Source of the DNA: Combretum micranthum
Lineage: Eukaryota > Streptophyta > Magnoliopsida > Myrtales > Combretaceae
DNA: 64,000 nucleotides
NCBI GenBank assembly: GCA_024138025.1
Contig: JAMXBD010002455.1
Span: 62,001 to 126,000 of the forward strand
Reading direction: 5' to 3'
The notes under the pieces are model-generated. The model searched no databases. It was not told where the DNA came from and worked only from the letters and a program-made list of their open reading frames with translations. Below, piece by piece: positions 33,342 through 43,899 of this stretch. How positions within the stretch are numbered: the first letter of the stretch is position 1; each line of letters begins with the position of its first letter. A program made the translations under genes and the position numbers.

Positions 33342-33757
33342 TTACATCATGCAAAAACTTTTCTTTTGAGGATAAGACAAACCATATGGGATAATCTTAC
33401 TCACCAAATAATTCACATAATCAGCATACCATGGCAAATCTAGCACATTAATGGGAATGTCTAAACTATTAGATTCAAGTCTAGACAAATGATCGGAAAT
33501 TACATTATCAGTTCCCTTTTTATATTTAATTTCAAGATCAAATTCTTGTAGTAGTAATACCCATCTAATCAACCTAGGTTTTGCATCAGCTTTAGCAAAC
33601 AAGTACTTGAGAGCTGCATGGTTAGTGTATACTACCACTTTAGAACCTATCAGATAAGGCCTAAATTTATCACATGCAAAGATAACAGCTAAAAGCTCTT
33701 TCTCAGTAGTGGCATAATTTCTTTGGGCCTGATTTAGTGTTCTACTTGCATAGTATA
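33342..33757 (-). pseudogene. rnh: Athila RNase H, 3' part, separated from RT by an inserted element
   Basis: RNase H removes the RNA template during reverse transcription. The minus-strand frame holds [20 protein letters not shown] and later [20 protein letters not shown], typical of the Ty3/gypsy RNase H and connection region. The catalytic TDH motif reads TNH here (AAC codon), so a required Asp is lost. The N-terminal part, with the first catalytic Asp (MCDVGDFTVG), lies at about 48990-48927, on the other side of the Ogre-like insertion. The frame resumes once the insertion and one copy of the GTATA duplication are disregarded, so this is the insertion site, not a separate gene. Confidence 0.88.
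33753..33757. other. Target duplication GTATA, left copy
   Basis: Immediately precedes the TGTAGACACCC start of the Ogre-like 5' LTR; the matching GTATA is at 48927-48931. Confidence 0.92.
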
Positions 33758-34123
33758 TGTAGACACCCAATTTTTGCTCAAGTTTAGGGCTCTAATTTAT
33801 AATAAAAATTAGTGTTACATCAAGCTCATAAAATATCTATATAATAATAAAAAATAAAAAAAATAAATATAAAATATAAAAAAAGATAAGAAAAGTAATT
33901 AAAAAGAAGAAAATATAGGAAGAAAATAAGAATTTTTGAATAAAAATAGTAATAAAAAATATATATGTATATAACAATAAATAAATAAATAAATGAAATG
34001 AATAAAAATAATTAATTATTTGAGCTTGATATAATATATTTAATAAATTTTCAAAAATTATTTTGTGAATTTTGAATGAGCCTTAAAATCAAAATTTGTC
34101 AAACTTAAACAGGCACAGGCCAA

Positions 34124-34188
34124 TGGCCTATTGGTTAAGACCACTGACCCAGACCTTAGCCCAAGCCATAGGTCATGGGTTCGAACTA
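34124..34188 (+). promoter_or_regulatory. tRNA-like Pol III A box and B box in the 5' LTR
   Basis: TGGCCTATTGG (34124-34134) resembles an A box and GGTTCGAACTA (34178-34188) a B box, with 43 nt between them, the spacing found in tRNA genes and tRNA-derived SINE heads. The surrounding words TGGTTAAGAC and GTCATGGGTTCGAA are typical of plant SINE heads. No complete tRNA cloverleaf is evident. Confidence 0.55.
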
Positions 34189-34639
34189 GCTTGGATGCAA
34201 AATTTTGGACTTTCTTCCTCTTTGTTTTTTGCTCAAAATCAACTCAAACCACTCACTTTGGATCACGATTCGAGTATGAAATTGTTGTTTTTTTTTTTTA
34301 AAATTGATTATGTGGATTGATAGTTGGCATGGAATAGCTTGTAATTGCATTGAATGTTGGATGAAATCAAGTCTCGAAGAGTCTCAATTTGTCAGTTGAA
34401 ATTTGGGAAAAAATTGCGAAAGTTATGGAAGCTTAAAGGATCATCAATGGTGGCCGACCAAATTCGATCTATTTGGACAATTAATTTGATCCTATACAGA
34501 GATAGGATCGACTATTCAAGTATTCATTCATCAATTTCATCGGTTATAGCGAATCAACTTTCAATTTTCCGTTTCAATTTTTGCGAAAAAATCGAGATCT
34601 CATTAAAAGAAAGTTGTAACTGAAATCAAGCTATAGATC

Positions 34640-34650
34640 TATAAATAGGG
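34640..34650 (+). promoter_or_regulatory. TATA box of the 5' LTR
   Basis: TATAAATAGGG, followed about 30 nt later by an A-rich start region (GAGCAAAAAACACAATTC). Conserved in the 3' LTR at 47098-47108. Confidence 0.8.
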
Positions 34651-35129
34651 GTGATCCATGAGCAAAAAACACAATTCAATTCCGAACAATACAATCAGAA
34701 TGAATGAATTCGAAAATTTCGAAGCTTAGGGTTCTTAAGAGAGAAAACTTGAAATTCGAAGATCTTGGATCAATTTGGATCTAATTTGAGTGTTTGAGGA
34801 GCTTTAGGAACAAGTTTAAAGTGATCAAGTGTGCTTATATTTGATCAATTTGTTCGAATTGAGTTCTGCAAATTTTTTAAAATTTCGAATTGAACCGCCG
34901 GCAACCACCACCTCGAACCACCGTCCACGGTGGTTCTGGGCGCGAACCACCACCACCAGCGGACGCGCAACCACCATAAGAGTCGGGCCGACAAGCTTGT
35001 GGAGGTCAACAACCACTAGGGACGGCCGAGGAACGCTCGAAAGGCCGCGACTTCATCTTCTTCACCCAATCGGGTCAGATCCAACCCGAAAATCCGAAAT
35101 CCAACCCGCCCACTAGTCAACGGTCAACG

Positions 35130-35400
35130 GTCAGCCCAGATCAGATGGTCCATATTTCATCATCCAGATCAACGGCCTAGATTCAATCATCCAGATCAGA
35201 CGGTCCAGATTTGATCAAGCAGATCAGTGGCCCAGATTCAATCATCCAGATCAGACGGTTCAGATTTGATCAAGCAGATCAGACGGTCCAGATTTGATCA
35301 AGCAGATCAACGGCCCAGATTCAATCAAGCAGATCAGACGGCCCAGATTTGATCAAGCAAATCAACGCTCCAGATCTGGTCCGAGGACATCCAACGGCTC
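35130..35400 (+). repeat. 27-28 bp imperfect tandem repeats in the 5' LTR
   Basis: About ten units on the pattern CAGATCAGACGGTCCAGATT then TGATCAAG, alternating with an ATTCAATCA version. Present with changed unit order in the 3' LTR at 47570-47790, showing unequal exchange within the array since insertion. Confidence 0.88.
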
Positions 35401-36538
35401 AGGTCAGTCCGCATTATTTTATTATTATTTTATTATATAATTAATTTCAGAAAATAGCAAAAAATAGTAAAAAATTCTGAAAAATTCGTAAAAAATCCAG
35501 AAAAATTCAGAAAAATCCAAAAAAATCAAAATAATTATTTTTCATATAAATTTTTTTTTTTATATTTTTGAATATTTTTAATATGTATTTATATATAAAT
35601 TGCTTTTAGAAATGCATATTAATGCATAAAAATAATTTTAATGAATTGTAAAATACTTTGAATATGTTGTGAATTTATGTGATGATTATTCAAAATAATA
35701 ATAATAATAAAAAAAAAAAATAATAATGATAAAAATAAATAAAAATGATAAAATTGGATTTTCCAAAAAACAAATTTTTTTTTTAAAAAATGATTTTTGG
35801 GCTTAGAAAAATATGTTTTCATAAAATGAAAAATCAATTGATTAGATCATAGGATCATCAAAAATGATTTTCATAAAAATTTAAAATTTAATGAATTTAA
35901 AGTGAAAATAGTTCAAAAATATAAAATTGATCAACAAACTAAGGTTCTTTTTAAAAGAACTACGTTTTGTCTATCTCGATTAGCGAGTACGTAGGCACCT
36001 GCGGGGCGACATTAAAAAATAAGAAAAAAAATGTTTTGTTTTTTTTAATAATATTGTGAATAAATATTTTGTAAATATAAGATATTTTGTTGATATTCAT
36101 GTTCTAAAAAAAATGAAAAATAAAATGAAGAAAAAATACATAAAAAATAAAAATGAATGATTTGACTTGTAAATTTTGTGCTATAATGTTTCATTTGAAT
36201 TTTTGAGCATATAAAGGATAGATTATAAATTTAAAATTCCGAAAGTGGTAACCAATTTGGTTTTAATAGGTTAGCCCCCGAATCCATGATATCTGGTTTT
36301 AAAAGTTTGTTTTTTAAATCAAATTTTCGCAGACTAGTAGCTAAGTTAGGATCAACCGACCCATTGATCCTAGCTTTTATTTTTTCCCGATTTATATCGG
36401 GTGGCGACTCTAAAATTTTCAAAAATTAAAATTTCTTTTAACCCCTAGTCGAGGATTCATGTTAAATGGGTTCGGGTTTAATGTGAATCGGGTTAGGAGA
36501 AATGAACCAGATAGTGGAAAAATCCAGGCTCGACAGCT

Positions 36539-36556
36539 TGGCGACTCCACTGGGGA
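36539..36556 (+). other. Primer binding site of the Ogre/Tat-like element
   Basis: TGGCGACTCCACTGGGGA starts three bases after the 5' LTR end. It is unlike the initiator-Met type site used by the neighbouring Athila element. Ogre elements are reported to use tRNA-Arg; I recognise the sequence but could not test it against tRNA 3' ends. Confidence 0.75.
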
Positions 36557-37100
36557 TTATTAAATTTTTTTTTAAAAAAAAAGAGGGCTAGCCACTTAGG
36601 AATTAATTTTAAATTTTAAATTTATCCTTGCTCATTTTTGTAATATATATTATATTCTTTGTATATTATATTGAATAATTGTTTTGTAAATATATACTAA
36701 CCTTGCAAGTATGAAAAATAGAAAAAAAGTTTGTTTTTATTTGCATTTGCATTTGCATTAGCATGATTGTGTGCTAGATACGGTCGTACCAGGGCCGTCT
36801 TAAGAGCCTAAGCGAGGAGGACGAAGTAAGGTCCGGGGGCTGTGGCTTTCCACCCTCTAGATCAAGAAATGTCCTCCCACTCCGGTTTAGTACCACTAAA
36901 TCGGGGAACCTATAGAACCTTACCAAATCATGCATTCATTAGCATGGGATATGACCAACTTTTTCTAAAAAAATGAGTTGAAATATAAATGTACATATGT
37001 AAATACTTAAAAAAAAAAAAGAAAATTCTAAAAAAATATAAAAGCTGTCAAAAAAAAATTTTGTAAATATTAGCTTATACCTTTTAAAAAATTTCAGAAA
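36557..37100 (+). other. 5' untranslated leader of the Ogre/Tat-like element
   Basis: AT-rich with a GC-richer island at 36778-36860 (CGGTCGTACCAGGGCCGTC, GTCCGGGGGCTGTGG). No credible ORF. Such islands near the PBS may hold the packaging signal, but no structure was verified. Confidence 0.5.
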
Positions 37101-38533
37101 ATGATGTCTTCAACCGACAGTAGCGATAGCTTATGGGCTCGCCTTATTAGAGAAAATCGAGTGGAACCTTTCAAAGATCCAATGCTCCTACTGGACCGAT
37201 GGTTTGTCAGTTTTAGTCCGGTCCAAAAGTCATTCATTGAGGATAGGTTAGGCCCAATCCTCAGCCTACCAAAGATCCATGTTCCATTCACCATGTTCCG
37301 AGCCCTCACTCATCTATGGGAACCTGAAGAAGTTGTCTTCCGTTTGGGTCAGCATGTACTTAGCCCGACCATTGAGGAATATACTAGACTACTCCAAGCA
37401 CCTCCTACCTCTGAAGGAATCTATGTTCCGAACTTCAAGCATAGCCCGGTCCGTGTTATCTCAGAATTTTTGGGATCAAGAGGGGACCAATAATTGAAGC
37501 ATCAATGATTGCAATGAATATTGCATCCGGCTAACCACACTGATGGACTGGTTTGGAACTCCTGAATACTTTAAAAGCAACCGAGCCACTTTCAGTATAC
37601 CACTTGAAGTTTGGGAAGAAAACCGGGTTAATGCCTTCATAGTAGCTGCTTTTGCAACATTCTCTTCCCTAATGGCAACTTGTTCATCCACTTCCGGGTC
37701 ATAGAGCTGGTTTCTCAATATTTAGCTGGCAAATCCTATGTTCCCGCTCTTCTAGCCGAACAAGTCCGTAGTCTGAATCACATCAAGTCTAAAGGACAGG
37801 CAAGTTCAAAGCAAGCATGCACTTACTGATGGTTTGGTTTGCTAGCCACATTAAGCACTATGGAAAAGAATTGGCTAATGGATCCCTCATCAGTCTGAAA
37901 TATGATCTCATCCAATCTTTTGCTGAAAGGGTCCACATGGAAGATGATCATCCTCTATGGGATATAATTGCCATTCTTGAAGACATGCCACCTGAAGACA
38001 TGATGTGGCAAGCTCGCTGGTTCAAAAGCCCTGTGCCATCCTAAGTTGCAAGGAATACATGGCAGTCCCCTAATTGGACTCACCGGCTGTACTGGTTATA
38101 TCCCTCAAGTGTTATCAGACAGTATGGTATGCTGCAAGATATTACTGTCAAGCCTAATTTGGAGCAAGTCACTCTAGATTATCTGGATCCAACCAAGATA
38201 CTACCAGCTAAAGAATTCAAGCTAAATCAAATCCGAGCTATATGGGAAAATAGAGAGGTGAAGCCGGTTTTTGAAGTCGAGCCAGAAAGTAAGGAAACCA
38301 AGAAGTATAGAGCAACCAGGTGGTATGTGGCTAGCCAAATGAAGAAGAATAAGGATATCGATATGAAGCTCCCGATGTCCTTCAACCAGCACCATCGGAA
38401 CCTGACCCTGAAACAACTGCTTACATGGAAGCTGTTTCGGCTCGCCTGGAAGTATGTCACCGAGATTTCCAAGAAAGAGAGAGGGAAATGGTGGATCGCC
38501 TGCAAAGTGCTGGAAGCAGAATTGCATTCTTAG
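37101..38533 (+). pseudogene. Ogre-type extra ORF upstream of gag (DUF7745-like), broken
   Basis: The first piece (37101-37493, 130 aa) has SLWARLIRENRVEPFKD, then IHVPFTMFRALTHLWEPEEV and LGQHVLSPTIEEYTRLLQ. This is the layout of the plant-specific ORF found before gag in Ogre/Tat elements (DUF7745, resembling the plant mobile domain family). Later pieces at 37817-38044 and 38129-38533 continue it in other frames: HIKHYGKELANGSLISLKYD, then a Lys-rich region with ATRWYVASQMKKNKD. Its function is unknown. Stops at 37491 and about 38044, plus frame changes, show decay. The next gene, gag, starts about 330 bp downstream. Lineage attribution is by recognition, not search. Confidence 0.7.
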
Positions 38534-38865
38534 AGGCGAGTTGAAGGCAGCTCGAAAGAAAATTCTAGCCCTGGAAGACAAGATTGTTTGCCCCACTAAG
38601 ACAAGAAGACTGGTTTAGTTGGTTTAGGTTTAGTCCTTAGGAATCAAGGTTCTTTGAAACCATTAGAAAGTAGTTTTGATTCAGTCACTAGGAAATAAGG
38701 TTTCTAAACCATTAGAAGTTTTTGTTATGTCAAACATTATCTTTTAATACAAATTTTTTTTAAAATCATTGGTCAATATCCCCATTTGCATCTGTATGAT
38801 AGCATATCTACATTCTTGCATATGTATTAATTCATTTATTCTTTAAAGAATATTAATAAAAATAA

Positions 38866-40369
38866 ATGTCCAGGTCTAGCAAATTCGAGTTTAAGTCAAA
38901 AACTTGAAAGATAGCGTCCAAGCCGGTTAGGAGCCCTATTGTTACCAGATCCCGAGCTAAGATGTCTAACACCGGGAGCAACCCCACAGACCAGACCAAT
39001 GAGCAAAGACTCAACACCGTGGAACAAACCCTCCTTGGAATTGCTGAACAGATGCAGGCTTTAACACAAGTCTTGCACAACTTAAGACCCCCACAACTTC
39101 TGAAGAATCCTCAGGGCACAGAAAGGAAAAGAAATTGAGGACAGCTTATTCAGCAAGAGGAGTCACCAAATGAGTTTAATGCGGCTGAGTTGAAGAAAGA
39201 ACTGGAAGCTCAGGCTAAAAATGGAGAGAAAACTGCTTGAGAAAATGAAGACGTTCGATGGTTTTGATCAAACCGCGATCCTGAATTTGCCTCAATATGA
39301 GGAAGGTGCCTTCCCTGAGAAATTTAAGGCACCGGAATTTGAAAAATATGACGGGACAGGTTGTCCTAATATGCATACCAGATTGTATGTACGACGAATG
39401 GGGCAATACGCAAATTTGACAAGCTGATGGTGCAAACCTTCCAGGACAGTCTTACTGGTGCTGCTTTGGCCTGGTACGCCCAATTAGACCATCAGAAATT
39501 GATACTTGGGACAAGTTGGCTAGGGCATTTTTTAATCAGTATAAGTTTAACATTGAGATGGCGCCCTCGGTATGGGATTTAAGCAATCTGAAGAAGAAGA
39601 AAGAAGAGACTTTCAAGGAGTATGCTCAGCGCTGGAGAGCATTGGCTGCAAGGATCACCACCCCGATGCCTGAAAAGGACCTCACTTTCACTTTTATCAA
39701 CACATTAGAGGAACCTTTCTTTTCCCATCTGTTGGGCATGCATCAGCAAGTTTCTCAGAAGTGGTGATAGCTGGATGCAGGATTGAGAATGCAATTTCAG
39801 CAGGAAAATTGCAACAAGAAAAGAAATATACTGCACCAAGAAATGTCCCATACAAAGGGAAAGATTCAACCGTCAGCATGGTCAAACATTCAGATGCAAC
39901 TGGCCCCACTAAGTCATTCGTGTTGTCAACAAATCAGAATCAAAATCAGAATAAGGATCAGACTCAACAAAGTGCAGTCCCAAATCAACAATCAAGGTTC
40001 AACAGGCGGAACTTCACTCGAATTCCGGTTCCCCTTAGCCAAGTATTAGCTAAACTAAGGGCCGATAATCTGATCAATCGAAGCCTAGAAGACTACAGGC
40101 CTAAAAATTACAATCCTGAGCTGAAGTGTGAATATCACATGGGGCAAATCGGGCATTCAACAGACAGCTGCTGGAGGCTTAGGCATAAAATCCAAGATCT
40201 TATTGATGCAAAAGTCATCCAGTTGGATTTCATTGAAGCTCCAAACGTCTCTACTAACCCATTGCCAAACCATGGACCAGTTATCAATATGATTACCGCT
40301 GAGATTCCGGATCCAGAAGAGCTTGTGTGCATGATGAAGGTGGACCTAGATCCATCAAAATCGAGATAG
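38866..40369 (+). pseudogene. gag: Ogre/Tat Gag, broken into several frames
   Basis: The probable start is ATG 38866 (MSRSSKFEFKSKT, then a stop); downstream pieces lie in three frames. Visible marks: a heptad-like stretch RLNTVEQTLLGIAEQMQALT; EKYDGTGCPNMHTRLYVRRM (39221-39427); the capsid core ALAWYAQL, WDKLARAFFNQYKFNIEMAP and EETFKEYAQRWRALAARI (39440-39767); and a zinc-binding CEYHMGQIGHSTDSCWRLRH followed by KIQDLIDAKVIQ (40126-40250). That knuckle-like CX2HX5HX4C arrangement is typical for Tat/Ogre gag. A Gln/Asn-rich linker (39930-39990) precedes it. Not functional. Confidence 0.82.
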
Positions 40370-40488
40370 GCAAAGGTAGTGAAGATGGATCAACTTCATC
40401 AAAGCCTAGGCTATACCTTTCAGATACCCCTTGCTGTGAGTGATTATAAAGCCGCTCCATTTGATTATAAGCGGTAAATCATGCTTCA

Positions 40489-41598
40489 ATGGCCATGGTT
40501 GGTGGCCTTACTCGCTCAGGAAGAGTTTATGAGTCGAGGAAGAATGCAACTGTGAATATGCCACAGCAGCAAAATGAAGAAGGGAAGAAAGATGAAGAGA
40601 AGTCAGCATTGGCAAAACTGATGAAAGCAAGTGAATACAAAGTTGTCGAGCAGTTGGCCAAAACACCTGCCCAAATATCGCTCATGAGTCTGCTGATTAG
40701 CTCTAATGTACACCGTGAGGCTCTTTTCAAAGCCTTAGAAGAAGTGAAAGTTCCAGAAGGTGTATCAGAAGAAGCCTTGGGGCATATAATCAACTCAATC
40801 TTTGCAAATGAGCAAATCATTTTCTCATCTGAAGAACTGGGAGAGGAAGGGGATCAACATAACAAGCCCTCTTCATTGTAGTCAAAAGCTGTGGAAAGAT
40901 CTCTCGAGTATTAGTTGACAATGGATCCTCTTTGAATGTGTGCCCCTTAGCCACTTTGAGCCTATTGGGGATTGAACCGTCAGACATCAAACCAAGCTCT
41001 ACTGTGGTTCGTGCTTTTGATGGGTCAAAAAGGATATAATAGGTGAAGTGGAGTTAGAAGTCACCATCGGGCCTCAAACTTTCATTATTCCTTTCCAAGT
41101 GATTGATATCCCCAGAACATTCAATCTGCTGTTGGGAAGACCATGGATCCATGCTGCCAGGGCAATACCATCAAGCCTGCACCAGAAGGTTAAGTTCATA
41201 GCCAATGGTCAACTCATCACTGTTATGGGAGAACAGGATTATGCCATTTACAAAGACGGCTGTCCCTTACATTGGAAAAGAAGGAGAAGAAGACTTCGGG
41301 CTCCAAATGTTTGACGAAGTCTGTATGATGAATGATGAAAAGAACTCAGGTGGGAACCTTTGGACTGGGTTATTCCCCCACTTGTGCTGAAGTGGCAGAA
41401 ATGAAAAACCAAATGAGAAGGAGGAAGCTCGACAAGGAGTATGATCCAATTATCAAAATCCCTCACATCAGCCATTCCTTTCCAAAGCCACATCATATCC
41501 AGCAGCCAGATGATATCAAAGAAGATGCTTCATCCAATGAAATGATCTTGAGAAATTGGTTCTCTGTGCCTTGCGCTAGTATTAAGTCTTTTAAGTAA
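40489..41598 (+). pseudogene. pro: Ogre/Tat protease region, broken
   Basis: The N-terminal spacer (40489-40881) has TRSGRVYES, then SEYKVVEQLAKTPAQISLMS and SNVHREALFKALEEVKVPEG, characteristic of the segment between gag and protease in Tat/Ogre elements. The aspartic protease active site reads VLVDNGSSLNVCPL (GAC at 40917-40919), in another frame after a stop at 40879. The second half (41048-41314) has FNLLLGRPWIHAARAIPSSL, the flap and hydrophobic-GR region. The last piece (41332-41598) has GTFGLGYSPTCAEV and ends at a stop next to a splice-donor-like GTAAGA. The enzyme would cut the polyprotein. Multiple frame changes make this copy inactive. Confidence 0.82.
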
Positions 41599-41762
41599 GA
41601 ACTTATCTAAGACATTTGTGTTTTGTGTTTTTCAGTATTATGTGATGCTCAAATAAGTGTACTAAAACCGTTCCCAGTAAATGAAATATTATATCTGTTG
41701 CTTTCACATACTCCCATTCCTCATTCATATTCAATCAGATCGACAATTGTGATGAAGTTCAG
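41595..41762 (+). other. Candidate Ogre-type intron between protease and RT
   Basis: Ogre elements are known for an intron separating protease from RT. Here GTAAGA (41595) coincides with the end of the protease frame. AG acceptors after pyrimidine-rich stretches lie at 41635 (TGTTTTTCAG, too close), 41680 and 41762 (GAAGTTCAG). Coding-like sequence leading to RT appears after about 41700. The exact acceptor cannot be chosen from one decayed copy. Confidence 0.35.
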
Positions 41763-42840
41763 GGATATCTCGCGCGTATAATTAATGAAAAATTCAATAT
41801 CACCTCTAACTCTACTGAGTTAGACATTGAAGATGATATTGATTATCAATTTAGAACACAAGAAATTTGGCAAAATTTTGAACAAGGAAGATTGAAATTC
41901 CGAAACCATTGAAGTGATTAATTTGGGAACAAGCGAAAACCCTAGGAATCTGAGAATAGGGGGAAAATTGCCTTGAGAGCACGGCACAAGATTTAACCAA
42001 GTTACTACCGAATACTTGGATGTTTTTGCATGGTCGTTATAGCGATATCCCGGTTTAGACCCATCCATTGTGGTTCACAAATTGCCAACAAAGGAGGATT
42101 TTAACCTAAAAAGCAAAAATTAAGGCGATTTAGGCCAGATTTACTCCTCCAAATCAAGGATGAAGTAAAAAAGTTGCTTGAAGTAGGATTCATTGAGGTT
42201 CTCGATTATTCGGATTGGGTATCAAATATAGTGCCAGTACTTAAGAAAAACGGGAAAGTGAGAATTGTGTGGATTTCAGAGTCTAAACAAAGCAAACCCA
42301 AAAGATAATTTCCCGTTGCCTCACATTGATGTTTTAGTGGACAATACCGCTGGAAATCATCTATTTTCATTCATGGATGGATTTTCAGGGTATAATCAGA
42401 TATTAATGGCCGAAGAAGATAAGGTCAAAACCACATTCGTTACAGCTGGGGAACCTTTTGTTACAAAGTTATGCCTTTTGGTCTCAAGAATGCGGGGCAA
42501 CTTATCAACGAGCAATGCTTGCTATACTTCATGATATGATGCACAAAGAGGTGGAAGTATATGTAGATGACATGATCGCCAAGACAAAGGAAGGAGAGGA
42601 TCATGTAGTAGTATTAAGAAGCTTTTTGAAAGATTAAGGAAGTTTCAGTTGAAATTGAATCCAGAAAAATGCACTTTCGAGTGACATCTGGAAAATTATT
42701 AGGATTCATGGTTAGCCAAAAAGGGATAGAAATCGATCCTGATAAGGTCAAGGCAATTCAGGATTTCCTCCACCAAAAACATTAAAAGAAATCAGAGGCC
42801 TCTTGGGAAGGTTGAATTACATTGCTCGATTCATATCACA
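41763..42840 (+). pseudogene. rt: Ogre/Tat reverse transcriptase, broken
   Basis: RT copies element RNA to cDNA in particles. Pieces in several frames show an acidic lead-in, then the thumb/finger motif with NPKDNFPLPHIDVLVDNTAG and LFSFMDGFSGYNQI (42265-42420), then KLCLLVSRMRGN where a frame change falls in the 'PFGLKNA' region. The catalytic YVDD is at 42560-42571 (VEVYVDDMIAK). Beyond it are LLGRLNYIARFISQL (about 42795-42845) and the start of the connection to RNase H. Small indels occur at several points (e.g. within 42080-42280 and 42480-42540). The YVDD codons are intact but the gene is not. Confidence 0.85.
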
Positions 42841-43425
42841 GTTGACTGATAAGTGCCAACATGTTTAAACTGCTGAAGAAGAATGCCCTAATTGAATGGA
42901 ATGACGAATGTGAAAAAGCCTTTAATCGGATAAAGCAATATCTGACAAATCCACAGTACTGGTTACTCCAAAACCGGGGAGGAAACGTTGTTCTTGTATT
43001 TGACGATTCTTCCTGAATCCATGGGTTGTGTGCTCGGGCAAAAAGATGAGGAAGGAAAAGAAAGAGCTGTTTATTTTTAAGCAAGAAATTCTCAAATGGA
43101 GAAAAAGTATTCAGAGATAGAAAAGACCTGTTGTGCATTAGTATGGGTTATGCACAGACTTAGGCAGTATACGCTCTTCTACTCGATCGAGTTGATTACG
43201 AAGCATGATCCATTGCGATACTTGGCAAGCAAACCGGCTTTGGTTGGTCGAATCTCGAAATGGCAGATGTTACTTTCTGAATTTGATATCACTTATGTAA
43301 GTCAAAGTTCAGTCAAAGGACAAGTTTTAGCTGATCAACTCGCAGAAAGCCCGGTTGATGATGAAGAATTAAAGGAACAAGATCAGTTTCCAGATGAAGG
43401 CATCAGGATAGCAGAAACAGCGGTC
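42841..43425 (+). pseudogene. rnh: Ogre/Tat RNase H (first, retroviral type), broken
   Basis: The frame-broken first part (WNDECEKAFNRIKQYL at about 42898-42947) is followed by an open stretch from 43096. That stretch has EKKYSEIEKTCCALVWVMHR, IELITKHDPLRYLASKPALV, and GRISKWQMLLSEFDITYVSQ followed by VLADQLAESP, the standard RNase H and tether of Tat/Ogre pol. It runs straight into the second RNase H domain in the same frame. Confidence 0.8.
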
Positions 43426-43800
43426 GAAAGCAACAGTTGGAAGTTGTATTTCGATGGAGCAGCCAATGTATACGGGTGTGGAATAGAGGCAGTCCTCATC
43501 TCACCAAAGAAGAACAGTTTCGGCATCAACCAGATTAATGTTTCCTTACACAAATAATGTAGCGGAATACAAGGCATGCATCATGGGATTAGAAATGGCA
43601 ATTCAAATGAATATCGAGGAGCTCGAAGTGTTTAGAGATTCATCACTCATCATTTTCCAAACTCGAGGCGAGTTCAAAACTAAGGATCCCAAGTTGATTC
43701 CTTATCATAATCACTTGGCTGAGTTAGCAGGAAGATTCAAAGAAATTTCCTTACTTATGTGCCGAGAACTCAAATCAATTTGCTGATGCATTGGCTACTT
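43426..43800 (+). pseudogene. Second, archaeal-type RNase H (aRH) of the Ogre/Tat element, broken
   Basis: NSWKLYFDGAANVYGCGIEA (to 43555) supplies the first catalytic Asp. After a frame change, TNNVAEYKACIMGLEMAI (43546-43600) supplies the Glu, and the FRDSSLIIFQTRGEFKTKDP segment a further Asp, with Arg where most members have Gly before it. An extra archaeal/plant-type RNase H (RVT_3-like) after the normal one is a defining feature of the Tat branch, supporting the lineage call. The domain is split by a stop at 43555 and ends in a shift near 43786. Confidence 0.8.
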
Positions 43801-43899
43801 TGGCCTCTTTAATCAATTCACTGAGGAGCAAGAATACAACCTTTGCAAGTCCAAATAAGAAGTGAACACGCATTCTGTGCGTGATTGAGTCAAGTGAAC

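Larger units (their letters stand above)
33758..36535 (+). repeat. 5' LTR of the Ogre/Tat-like element
   Basis: 2778 bp. Contents in order: AT-rich start, tRNA-like A/B box pair (34124-34188), TATA box (34640), GC-rich CCACCACC/CCGCCGG segment (34895-35110), 27-28 bp repeats (35130-35400), AT-rich homopolymer-like sequence, and a GGCACCTGCGGGGCGAC motif (35995-36010). It ends AGGCTCGACA directly before the PBS. The minus and plus ORFs in it (e.g. 34354-34623, 34829-35116) recur in the other LTR but carry no domain. Confidence 0.93.

Noticed and set aside
34124..34188. A genuine tRNA gene
   Set aside because: The A and B boxes are present, but no acceptor stem pairing or anticodon arm could be made, so it is listed only as a tRNA-like promoter feature.
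34354..34623. 89-codon ORF present in both Ogre/Tat LTRs (also 46812-47081)
   Set aside because: Shared only because the LTRs are duplicates; no domain, located upstream of the TATA box. Conservation between the two LTRs is not evidence of coding.
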